Shown: positions 14,256 through 21,338 of the stretch, in pieces
Numbering within the stretch: position 1 is the first letter of the stretch
Layout of the letters: each line of letters begins with the position of its first letter
DNA from: an uncultured Parolsenella sp.
GTDB lineage: Bacteria > Actinomycetota > Coriobacteriia > Coriobacteriales > Atopobiaceae
Length of the DNA: 26,302 bases
Direction: 5' to 3'
NCBI RefSeq assembly: GCF_934660935.1
Contig: NZ_CAKUIH010000017.1
Coordinates: 1-26,302, forward strand
The notes under the pieces: generated by a model
Databases searched by the model: none
Seen by the model: the letters and a program-made list of their open reading frames with translations, nothing else
What the model was told of the DNA's origin: nothing
Made by a program: the position numbers and the translations under genes

Positions 14256-15452
14256 ATGAGCTGCCATGACAAGGACGTCGTCTCGTCTTATACCGCAACC
14301 GTCATCACCGTGAGCGATCGCGCGAGTGCTGGTGTCTATAAGGATGAGGCGGGTCCTGCCGTGGCGGCCCTTCTTTCTGAGTCCGGTTTCGAGGTCGTCT
14401 CGACCGGCGTCGTCCCAGACGAGCGCGCGAGTATCGAGCGTGCGATTCGCGAGGCCGCCACTTTGGACGTCGCTCTCGTTGTCACGGCGGGCGGTACGGG
14501 CCTTTCTCCCCGGGACGTAACGCCTGACGTTACGGCTGACGTCTGTGACCGCCTTGTGCCTGGCATCGGCGAGGCCATGCGCGCCGCTTCCGCCAAGATT
14601 ACGCCCTTCGCCTGGCTCTCTCGCGCTACGGCCGGAACTTTGGGTCGCACGCTCGTTGTCAACGTTCCCGGCTCTCCCAAGGCATCCGTGGAGAACCTCG
14701 CCGCCGTGATCGAGCCCGTCAGGCACGGTCTTAAGGTTCTCCGTGCGGAGGGCCCTCTTGACTGCGCAGCCGAACGCCTCGCATCGGCCGTTCGCGGTCT
14801 GGCCGAGAAGCCTGTCGTGCTTTTTGATTTTGATGGCACCCTTGCGGACACGAAGCCCTGCATCGTGAGGACGGCAACTCAGGTGCTTCGCGAATGGGGC
14901 CTGACCGATGAGGAGATCGGCGACGCCGGGAGACTCGTGGGCCCTCCTTTTCCGCTTGCCTATTCGCTCGTCTATGGCCTCTCGGAGGATGACGCCGCCG
15001 AGGTCACTCGCCGCTATCGCGAGATTTACGCGGGCCTCGGTCCCGAGAGAAATCCGTTGTTCGACGGTGTTCGCGAGTTGCTCACGGAGCTCAAGACCCG
15101 AGGCAAGAGACTCGCCATCGTGTCTTCGAAGATGGAGCGCTTCGTCCGCATGGCCCTTCAGCAGACTGGCATCGAGGACCTCTTCGAGGAGGTCGTCACC
15201 CAGACGGGGGTCAAGGATCCCGGAAAGGCCGGTCTTATCGCTGAGGCCCTATGCCGCCTCGACGCTGAGCCCGAGGATGCCGTTATGCTCGGAGACAGGC
15301 ACTATGACATCGAGGGCGCCGTCGCGACGGGCGTCGACTCTATCGGCGTTTACCTTGGCGATACCGCTCCCGCGGGAGAGCTGGAAAACGCCGGTGCTAC
15401 GGCTATCGCTACGAGCGTCTCTCAGATGGGCCGCTATCTTTTGGGCGAGTAG
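14256..15452 (+). CDS. MogA-type molybdopterin adenylyltransferase fused to a HAD-family phosphatase
   Basis: One uninterrupted 398-codon reading frame. Residues about 12-170 are MogA/MoaB: TVITVSDRASAGVYKDEAG, VVTAGGTGLSPRDVTPDV and LVVNVPGSPKASVENL. Residues about 187-398 are a HAD hydrolase of the Gph/PpaX type: VVLFDFDGTLADT with nucleophile Asp191 and acid Asp193, AIVSSK as motif II, and AVMLGDRHYDIEGA as motif IV. MogA adenylates molybdopterin and releases pyrophosphate. The HAD part may hydrolyse that pyrophosphate or another phosphate ester (inference). ATG 14256 follows TAGGAG by 5 nt; earlier in-frame codons lie inside the MoeA-like gene. It is the last gene of the Mo cofactor operon. 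Confidence 0.93.
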   Translation: MSCHDKDVVSSYTATVITVSDRASAGVYKDEAGPAVAALLSESGFEVVSTGVVPDERASIERAIREAATLDVALVVTAGGTGLSPRDVTPDVTADVCDRLVPGIGEAMRAASAKITPFAWLSRATAGTLGRTLVVNVPGSPKASVENLAAVIEPVRHGLKVLRAEGPLDCAAERLASAVRGLAEKPVVLFDFDGTLADTKPCIVRTATQVLREWGLTDEEIGDAGRLVGPPFPLAYSLVYGLSEDDAAEVTRRYREIYAGLGPERNPLFDGVRELLTELKTRGKRLAIVSSKMERFVRMALQQTGIEDLFEEVVTQTGVKDPGKAGLIAEALCRLDAEPEDAVMLGDRHYDIEGAVATGVDSIGVYLGDTAPAGELENAGATAIATSVSQMGRYLLGE

Positions 15453-15469
15453 CCAGCTTGGGATGGCGC

Positions 15470-15557
15470 GGCGGTCGCTATCCGCCCTCTGCCGTGATGC
15501 CATTCGCCTCCGTTTGCGGATGCGACCGATACCGTCTGGCCTCGCTTGGGTACAAGC
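15470..15557 (+). other. 148-nt gap with weak hairpins after the cofactor operon
   Basis: Three small dyads lie between 15453 and 15600: GGCGG / CCGCC (15470-15486), TCGCcTCCG / CGGAtGCGA around a TTTG loop (15504-15525), and GCTTG / CAAGC (15544-15557). None has a T-run, so termination here is uncertain. I see no convincing promoter for the next gene, although one must exist if transcription stops. Confidence 0.3.
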
Positions 15558-15600
15558 AAGCTAACGACAACGCGCACACGAGTGCGGGAGAGGGGCAATC

Positions 15601-15951
15601 ATGGCTGACATCACAGAGGGCATTCGCAAGGCGTTTCTTGCTGGCGTGGGTGCCGTCGCCCTTGGCGCCGAGAAGACCACGGAACTCGTGGATTCGCTCG
15701 TCAAGAAGGGCGAGCTTACGGTCGAGCAGGGCAAGGACCTCAACCGAGAGCTCACCCAGAAGGCTAAGGAGACCGTGGATGGCGCCCAGGATTCCGTTCT
15801 TCGCGCCCGCCTGTCCACGATGACCCCTGAGGAGCGCGCGGCTTTCATCGACCGCGCCAAGGAACTTGCGAGCGACCTTGACGCCAAGGCCTCTGCGGCA
15901 ACCAAGGTTCCCGTTGAGGCGGACTCTGTCGAAGACGCCACAAAGGAGTAG
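15601..15951 (+). CDS. phasin-like small helical protein
   Basis: A 116-residue protein, mostly charged helix, with IRKAFLAGVGAVALGAEKTTELVDSLVKKGELTVEQGKDLNRELTQKAKE. This pattern (short hydrophobic Gly/Ala segment, then K/E-rich amphipathic helices) matches the phasin / polyhydroxyalkanoate-synthesis-regulator-like family that is common in Gram-positive bacteria, often next to an aarF/ubiB gene, as here. No PHA synthase is in the window, so a role in storage granules is not supported; a membrane- or partner-binding coiled coil is more likely. It probably forms an operon with the next gene (6 nt apart). Confidence 0.75.
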   Translation: MADITEGIRKAFLAGVGAVALGAEKTTELVDSLVKKGELTVEQGKDLNRELTQKAKETVDGAQDSVLRARLSTMTPEERAAFIDRAKELASDLDAKASAATKVPVEADSVEDATKE

Positions 15952-15957
15952 CGAGGC

Positions 15958-17880
15958 TTGAACGAAGACCTCGAAAAGAACGAGAGAGCCGCCGCCCCTG
16001 ACGCTTCCGGTCCGGGAGCGGTTTCTTGTGGCTCAGCTTCGCCCTCGATGACGCAAAGTCCGGCTTCTTTTGACTGCGCTCGCGATTCAGGCTCTCCCGA
16101 CGAGATGAGGAGCCCAGATGACGCGCTGCGCCCCGATGCGACTCCGGCCGAGGCTGAGGACGCAATGTGGGAGGCCGCGCTCGCCGGCGTCGAGGGCGAG
16201 CTCGACGACGACTCTGATTCCGTGACGATTGGCCTTCTTCGAGGTGCTCGCAGAAATGATGCGAGCCGCTATGGGGTCTCGCGGAAGCGTCGGCATGCGC
16301 GTCTGCTTCAGATATTTGCGATTGTCCGCAAGTACGATGTTCTCGGTGGTATCACGCCCGTCAAGTTCCGCCGGATGCTCGAGGAACTTGGTCCCACCTT
16401 CGTTAAGGCGGGGCAGATCCTGTCCATGCGCTCGGAGATCCTCCCGGAGCAGTTCTGCGAGGAACTTACGCGCCTCAGGAGCGACGTCGAGCCAATGCCG
16501 TACGAGACCGTTCTCGCCGTGCTCGAAAGCGAGTACGGTGGGGATCTCGGCGAGATATTTGATGCTATTGGCGAGCGACCCTTGGGCTCCGCCTCGGTGG
16601 CGCAGGTCCATCGCGCGCGCCTCTCCTCGGGCGAAGACGTTGCGATCAAGGTGCAGCGTCCCCATGTTCAGGAGGTCATGGCGCAGGATATCGACATCAT
16701 GCGCTCTCTCGTACGTCACCTGATGCCCTTCTTCAAGGGCGAGCAGTTCCTCGACCTCACGAGCGTCGTCGAAGAGCTGTGGGACACCTTCCGGGAGGAG
16801 ACGGACTTCCTCGTCGAGGCGCGTAACCTCGAGGAGTTCAGGCGTAACAACGAGGATTGCAAGTTCGTGACTTGCCCTAAGCCCTATATGGACCTTTGCA
16901 CGAAGCACATTGTCGTGATGGAGTACATCGACGGCATCACCATCTCGACTCCCGCCAAGCTCATCGAGGCCGGCTATGACCTCACCGAGATTGGCACCAA
17001 GCTTGTGGACAACTATGCCTCCCAGCTCCTCGATGACGGCTTTTTCCACGCCGATCCGCATCCGGGCAACATCGAGGTCCTTGGTGGGCAGATAGTCTTT
17101 CTCGACCTCGGCATTACGGGCCGCCTGTCCCTAAGCCTTCGACGCATCATGCGCGACATGATCTTCTCGGTGGCGGAGCGGGACACGCCAAAGCTCAAGA
17201 GCGCCCTGCTCAGGCTCTCTTCTACGAGCCCCGAGGACGTGGATCATGGCGAGCTCCTCGCTGACCTCGACGAGGTCGTCGACGAGTTTGGCACCGTTAA
17301 CCTATCCGAGCTCGATCTTGGCAATTTCCTTGGACGCATCATTGCGCTCTCGCGGAGGAATGGCATCGAACTGCCGGGTCAGATCACGAGCATGGCACGC
17401 GGCCTCGTGACACTTGAAGGCGTTCTTGACGAGTTTCTGCCTGGCGTCAACATGATTGACATCATCTCCCAGCATATCCGTGTTCATACGGATCGCTCGG
17501 CAAAGATCAAGCGCGATGTGGGGGAGCTCGCCATACGTAGCAAGGCCGCGACCAAGGGTCTTCTGGGCGCCGCGGCTCAGGCGGAGCTTGCCATGAGCAT
17601 GCTCACGCGAGGGCAACTCAAGATCAACATGGATTTCGTCGGTTCTGAGGACCCCATCGACGACCTCTCCCATATCGCGGACCGTCTAACCCTTGGCGTA
17701 CTGTGCGTTGGTTTCCTCATTGCCGCCAGTGCGATCGTCATGAGCACAGAGCCTGGCGGCGCAAGATTCATGGTCTTTGACGTTCCCGGCTTCGCCTTCG
17801 TGTGTTATCTGATTGCCTTTGTCATCGCGTTCTTCGTCTTCCGTGATATTTGGGCTCGCCACAGGAGGAAGCACCGCTAG
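15958..17880 (+). CDS. AarF/UbiB (ABC1) family atypical kinase-like membrane protein
   Basis: A 640-residue protein. Residues 1-100 are rich in A, D, S, P and probably disordered. The ABC1 core follows: GPTFVKAGQILSMRSEILP holds the family KxGQ motif (Lys150), GSASVAQVHRARLSSGEDVAIKVQRP holds the ATP-site lysine (about Lys231), and FFHADPHPGNIEVL and VFLDLGITGRL correspond to the catalytic and metal-binding loops. Two transmembrane helices lie at about 577-597 and 605-627. UbiB/COQ8 proteins support isoprenoid-quinone synthesis as ATPases; here menaquinone would be the likely context. TTG 15958 is chosen because AAAGGAG lies 9 nt upstream and no better start keeps the spacing. The last 36 coding bases belong to a tandem repeat. 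Confidence 0.92.
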   Translation: MNEDLEKNERAAAPDASGPGAVSCGSASPSMTQSPASFDCARDSGSPDEMRSPDDALRPDATPAEAEDAMWEAALAGVEGELDDDSDSVTIGLLRGARRNDASRYGVSRKRRHARLLQIFAIVRKYDVLGGITPVKFRRMLEELGPTFVKAGQILSMRSEILPEQFCEELTRLRSDVEPMPYETVLAVLESEYGGDLGEIFDAIGERPLGSASVAQVHRARLSSGEDVAIKVQRPHVQEVMAQDIDIMRSLVRHLMPFFKGEQFLDLTSVVEELWDTFREETDFLVEARNLEEFRRNNEDCKFVTCPKPYMDLCTKHIVVMEYIDGITISTPAKLIEAGYDLTEIGTKLVDNYASQLLDDGFFHADPHPGNIEVLGGQIVFLDLGITGRLSLSLRRIMRDMIFSVAERDTPKLKSALLRLSSTSPEDVDHGELLADLDEVVDEFGTVNLSELDLGNFLGRIIALSRRNGIELPGQITSMARGLVTLEGVLDEFLPGVNMIDIISQHIRVHTDRSAKIKRDVGELAIRSKAATKGLLGAAAQAELAMSMLTRGQLKINMDFVGSEDPIDDLSHIADRLTLGVLCVGFLIAASAIVMSTEPGGARFMVFDVPGFAFVCYLIAFVIAFFVFRDIWARHRRKHR

Positions 17881-17955
17881 CGTCATTCGGGCTCGCCACG
17901 GGAGAAGGCGACGCTAGCGACATTCGGGCTCCCCGTAGGAGGAGGCACCACTAGC
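17845..17955 (+). repeat. three tandem copies of a 37-bp unit across the aarF-like stop codon
   Basis: Copies at 17845-17881, 17882-17918 and 17919-17955, exactly 37 bp each, 76-81% identical pairwise by hand count. Every copy has GGGCTC near its middle and ends with CTAGC. The first copy codes for the last residues and stop of the upstream protein; the other two are noncoding. The unit is not a multiple of three. Confidence 0.85.
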
Positions 17956-18055
17956 TTGTCGGGCGTTGTGGTCGATACGATTTTTCGCATACACGCGTGT
18001 AGATTTGGCTCCTGCTTGATAACACCTGCGTAATGGCGTGTTTCGGCTTCATGAC

Positions 18056-18086
18056 AATCGGGTATAAATGAGACTTAAACCCGATT
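18056..18086. promoter_or_regulatory. dyad operator over the promoter of the amino-acid ABC operon
   Basis: AATCGGGT (18056-18063) and ACCCGATT (18079-18086) are perfect 8-bp inverted arms, 15 nt apart. TATAAA (18063-18068), the best -10 box, lies at the edge of the left arm, and the expected transcript start (about 18075) falls between the arms. Since the RNA would lack the left arm, this is a DNA operator rather than an RNA hairpin. No good -35 is seen, which would fit activator dependence. The rest of the 253-nt gap (17881-18133) holds the repeat above and a 5-bp hairpin at 18099-18113. Confidence 0.5.
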
Positions 18087-18133
18087 CGGTGCCGTAAAGT
18101 CTTCAGGCAAGACAATCCGAGAAAAGGAATCCC

Positions 18134-18874
18134 ATGGCTGACGCCAAGAACATGATTGAGATTCGTGGTCTCAATAAGTATTTCGGAGACGTCCACGTCC
18201 TCAAGGATATTAACCTTACCGTCAAGGCTGGCGAGAAGCTCGTCATCATCGGGCCGTCTGGCTCCGGCAAGTCTACGCTCATCCGTTGCGTGAATTACCT
18301 TGAGGAGCCCACCACCGGCACTATCACGATTGATGGTACTGAGCTTACGCGCAAGAACCATCTTGAGATGGCGCGCAAGTACTCGTCGATGGTGTTCCAG
18401 CAGTTCAACCTGTATCCCAACATGACGGTTCTCGGCAACCTCACGCTTGCGCCTATTAAGCTTCAGAAGAAGAGCAAGGAAGAGGCCACCGAGGCCGCTA
18501 TGGCTGCCCTCAGGCGTGTTGGCCTAGAGTCGAAGGCGGGGGAGTACCCGCAGAACCTCTCTGGTGGCCAGCAGCAGCGCGTCGCCATCGCGCGCGCCCT
18601 CTGCACCAAGCAGCCGATCATCCTGTTCGATGAGCCGACGAGCGCGCTCGACCCCGAGATGGTCCAGGAGGTCCTCAACGTCATGGTTGAGCTCGCCCAG
18701 GAGAACATCACGATGATGTGCGTCACTCACGAGATGGGCTTTGCTCGTGAGGTTGCCGATCGCGTCATCTTCGTTGAGGACGGAAGGATTATCGAGGAAG
18801 GCACGCCCGAGCACTTTTTCGAGAACCCCCAGAACGAGCGCACGAAGCTCTTCCTTTCCAAGATCCTGCGCTGA
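18134..18874 (+). CDS. polar amino-acid ABC transporter ATP-binding protein (GlnQ type)
   Basis: A 246-residue ATPase. Walker A GPSGSGKSTLIRCVNYLE, Q-loop MVFQQFNLYPNMTVLGNL, signature LSGGQQQRVAIARAL, Walker B IILFDEPTSALDPEMV, and switch His in CVTHEMGFAREVADRV. The motif wording is that of the HisP/GlnQ/GltL group (PAAT family). AAAAGGA lies 5 to 8 nt upstream of the ATG. It is first in the transporter operon, followed by binding protein and two permeases. Substrate is probably glutamate, aspartate or glutamine, judged from the binding protein. Confidence 0.94.
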   Translation: MADAKNMIEIRGLNKYFGDVHVLKDINLTVKAGEKLVIIGPSGSGKSTLIRCVNYLEEPTTGTITIDGTELTRKNHLEMARKYSSMVFQQFNLYPNMTVLGNLTLAPIKLQKKSKEEATEAAMAALRRVGLESKAGEYPQNLSGGQQQRVAIARALCTKQPIILFDEPTSALDPEMVQEVLNVMVELAQENITMMCVTHEMGFAREVADRVIFVEDGRIIEEGTPEHFFENPQNERTKLFLSKILR

Positions 18875-18883
18875 CTCAGGGTC

Positions 18884-18962
18884 TGGTCTTCTTTCGTCCG
18901 AAGACCATTTTGCAAGTGCATTTGCCCGTGTGAACGGGCTGGCAAGCGGTGGTAGCGCCGCT
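18884..18962 (+). other. three successive hairpins between ATPase and binding-protein genes
   Basis: (a) TGGTCTTC / GAAGACCA, 8 bp, 18884-18907, followed by TTTT, so it may be a partial terminator. (b) GCCCGT-GTGA-ACGGGC, 6 bp with a GNRA-type loop, 18924-18939. (c) AGCGGTG-GTAG-CGCCGCT, 7 bp with one wobble, 18945-18962, followed by TTT. They may tune the ratio of ATPase to binding-protein mRNA. Confidence 0.5.
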
Positions 18963-19002
18963 TTTGAAGTAGATGACTACCTGCAACTGAAAGAGGTATC
19001 CC

Positions 19003-19845
19003 ATGAAGAACATCTCTCGCCGTCAGTTCGTCGTAACCCTCGGTGCCTCCGCCGCTGCCGTCGCCGGTCTTGGCCTTGTCGGCTGCGGTGGTAGCTCCTC
19101 CAGCTCGTCCGACTCCAAGCTTCAGACCATCAAGGATCGCGGCAAGCTAAAGTGCGGCGTCAAGAAGGACGTCGTGGGTTATGGCTTGCTCGATACCGCC
19201 ACTGGCAAGTACGAGGGCCTCGAGATTGACCTGTGCTATATGGTTGCCGCCAAGGTCTTTGACGTCTCTTATGAGGAGGCCAAGGATCAGGACCTCTGCG
19301 AGTTCACCGACGTCACCCCGAAGACCCGCGGCCCGCTTATCGATAACGACACCCTCGACTTGATTTGCGCCACCTACACCATTACGGACAAGCGCAAGGA
19401 GGATTGGGACTTCACCGATCCCTATCGCACGGACCACGTCGGCATCCTCATCAAGAAGGGGTCCATGTCTACCATGGCCGACCTCGACGGCAAGCACATC
19501 GGCGTCTCCCAGGGCTCGACCACCAAGGATCTCGTCCTTCAGATGCTCGAGGACAATAACATTGCCGCCACGCCCGTCTTCGACGAGTACCCGGATTATC
19601 CCTCCATCAACTCCGCCCTTGACGCCGGCCAGATTGATGCCTTCGCGATGGACCGTTCCACGCTGAAGACCTACACGACCGATGACAAGGAGCTCCTGCA
19701 GCCCGAGATCGAGTTCGGCGCCCAGGATTACGGCATCGCCACCAAGAAGGGCTGCGACTTCTCTGAGGTCACCGAGGAGGTCGTCAAGGAGGTCACTTCC
19801 AACGGCTGGATCGACGAGGAAGTCTCTGCTTGGGGCCTGCTCTAG
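19003..19845 (+). CDS. amino-acid-binding lipoprotein (family 3 solute-binding protein, probable Tat substrate)
   Basis: A 280-residue lipoprotein. The signal ISRRQFVVTLGASAAAVAGL has a twin-arginine S-R-R-x-F-V motif and ends in lipobox L-V-G-C, followed by a serine-rich linker. The mature domain shows IKDRGKLKCGVKKDVVGYGL, TGKYEGLEIDLC, ICATYTITDKRKEDWDFTDPY and LDGKHIGVSQGSTTKDL, the pattern of glutamate/aspartate/glutamine-binding proteins of family 3. It delivers the amino acid to the two permeases downstream. The ATG follows GAAAGAGG. Hairpins on both sides of the gene suggest it is expressed more than its neighbours. Confidence 0.93.
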   Translation: MKNISRRQFVVTLGASAAAVAGLGLVGCGGSSSSSSDSKLQTIKDRGKLKCGVKKDVVGYGLLDTATGKYEGLEIDLCYMVAAKVFDVSYEEAKDQDLCEFTDVTPKTRGPLIDNDTLDLICATYTITDKRKEDWDFTDPYRTDHVGILIKKGSMSTMADLDGKHIGVSQGSTTKDLVLQMLEDNNIAATPVFDEYPDYPSINSALDAGQIDAFAMDRSTLKTYTTDDKELLQPEIEFGAQDYGIATKKGCDFSEVTEEVVKEVTSNGWIDEEVSAWGLL

Positions 19846-19854
19846 GATTGCTTC

Positions 19855-19913
19855 GCCCGGCTCCTTATGGGGTCGGGCTTCCGTGCCGCCTGGACTTTAG
19901 CCTGGGCGGCACG
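19855..19913 (+). other. two strong hairpins between binding-protein and permease genes
   Basis: (a) GCCCGGCTCC-TTAT-GGGGTCGGGC, 10 bp with two wobbles, 19855-19878. (b) CGTGCCGCC / GGCGGCACG, perfect 9 bp, 14-nt loop, 19882-19913, with TTTT only 8 nt later (19921-19924). This is the usual place for 3' stabilising or partially terminating hairpins downstream of a binding-protein gene. Confidence 0.6.
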
Positions 19914-19939
19914 ATGTATGTTTTGACGAAGGGATAGAG

Positions 19940-20686
19940 ATGCTAGACGGACTCCTCGATGCGAAGCGATGGGAGCTGACCCTCGCCAGCATGGGCGATC
20001 TCTGGTCGGGATTCGGGCTTACGCTCAAGGTCGTGTTTGCTGGCCTGGTGCTTTCGATCGTTCTCGGCACGATTCTCGGCGTGTTCTCCACGACGCGCTC
20101 TAACGTTCTTAGGGCTATCAGCCGTGTCTACGTCGAGTTTTACCAGAACACGCCTCTGCCGGTCCAGGTCTTCTTCATGTACATGGCGGGGCCCAAGATT
20201 CTGCAGGTCATCCTTCATACGGATAGCCCGGTCCGTACCTCCGCCTTCGCGCTTGGAGCCATCGGCGTCGGGCTGTATCACGCGGCCTACATCTCCGAGG
20301 TCATTCGTACGGGCATCGAGAGCGTTCCTCGCGGTCAGATGGAGGCGGCCCTGTCGCAGGGTTTCTCTCGTATTCAGGCCTATGGGTACATCATTCTGCC
20401 CCAGACCTTCAAGGTGATCCTCCCTCCGCTGTGCAACCAGGCTCTCAACCTCGTTAAGAACAGCTCCGTGCTCGCCCTCATTGCTGGCGGCGACCTGATG
20501 TACAACGCGGATGGCTTTGTCTCCACGTATGGCTATCTGCAGGGCTACATCATGGCTTGCGTTCTGTACTTCATCATCTGCTTCCCCCTGGCGCTTCTCG
20601 TCCAGTGGCTCGAGGCTCGTTCCAAGAGGCGCCCGCGCGCAAAGGTGATTCCTGGCGTTACGCCTGAGACTGCGAAGGAGGCGTAG
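19940..20686 (+). CDS. amino-acid ABC transporter permease 1 (HisM/GlnP family)
   Basis: A 248-residue integral membrane protein. LKVVFAGLVLSIVLGTILGVF is the first membrane helix; VEFYQNTPLPVQVFF is the conserved family-3 permease loop; EAALSQGFSRIQAYGYIILPQ is the EAA coupling motif that docks on the ATPase; the last helix is near MACVLYFIICFPLALLVQWLE. The C-terminal tail is basic. It pairs with the second permease, 3 nt downstream, to form a heterodimeric channel. Confidence 0.93.
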   Translation: MLDGLLDAKRWELTLASMGDLWSGFGLTLKVVFAGLVLSIVLGTILGVFSTTRSNVLRAISRVYVEFYQNTPLPVQVFFMYMAGPKILQVILHTDSPVRTSAFALGAIGVGLYHAAYISEVIRTGIESVPRGQMEAALSQGFSRIQAYGYIILPQTFKVILPPLCNQALNLVKNSSVLALIAGGDLMYNADGFVSTYGYLQGYIMACVLYFIICFPLALLVQWLEARSKRRPRAKVIPGVTPETAKEA

Positions 20687-20689
20687 GTC

Positions 20690-21328
20690 ATGGAGGTATT
20701 TAGCTCAGCAAACGTCATGTTCATGCTCGGTGGCTTTGTCAAGACGCTCGAGATTTCTGCTCTCTCAATCTTCTTCTCGCTTATATTTGGCACGGTTCTT
20801 GCGCTTGTGAAGGCATACGGTGTCAAACCGTTCTCACTTCTCGTCAGCGCCTATATCGAGCTCTTCCGATGCACGCCTAACCTTCTCTGGATCCTCTTCA
20901 TTTACTTCACGGTCAAGGGTAACGACGTCTTCATTTCCACTCTTGCGTTTACGGTCTTTACCTCGGCCGTTATGGCAGAGATCGTCCGCGGAGGTCTCAA
21001 CTCCATTCCCCAGAGCCAGTTCGAGGCTGCCCAGAGCCAGGGCTTTGGGTTCTTCGCGACCATGCGCCTCATCATCCTGCCTCAGACGTTCAAGACGATC
21101 ATCCCCGCTCTGTTCAGCCAGTGCACGACGGTCATCAAGGACAGTTCCTATCTTGCCGGCATTAACGTCGCCGAGTTCATGTATACCTCTAAGGTAGTTA
21201 TGGCAAAGACACAGAGCCTTAATGAGGTCCTCCTCGTCTACGGCTTTGTGTTCCTGCTGTACTTCGCCCTGAACTTCGGCATCTCCCTGTTCGTTCGTGC
21301 CTACCAGCGTCGCCAGGTCGCGGCCTAA
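20690..21328 (+). CDS. amino-acid ABC transporter permease 2 (HisQ/GlnP family)
   Basis: A 212-residue membrane protein. GGFVKTLEISALSIFFSLIF is the first helix; IELFRCTPNLLWILFIYF is the family loop (R-x-T-P); EAAQSQGFGFFATMRLIILPQ is the EAA motif; the last helix is in VLLVYGFVFLLYFALNFGIS. Ribosome site GGAGG lies in the end of permease 1. It completes the importer with the ATPase and binding protein. Its stop is 10 nt before the next ATG, so the kinase-like gene is probably in the same transcript. Confidence 0.93.
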   Translation: MEVFSSANVMFMLGGFVKTLEISALSIFFSLIFGTVLALVKAYGVKPFSLLVSAYIELFRCTPNLLWILFIYFTVKGNDVFISTLAFTVFTSAVMAEIVRGGLNSIPQSQFEAAQSQGFGFFATMRLIILPQTFKTIIPALFSQCTTVIKDSSYLAGINVAEFMYTSKVVMAKTQSLNEVLLVYGFVFLLYFALNFGISLFVRAYQRRQVAA

Positions 21329-21338
21329 AGGAGCAACC

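Noticed and set aside
17881..17955. Tandem repeat as a CRISPR array
   Set aside because: The copies are contiguous with no spacers and are diverged; no cas gene is present.
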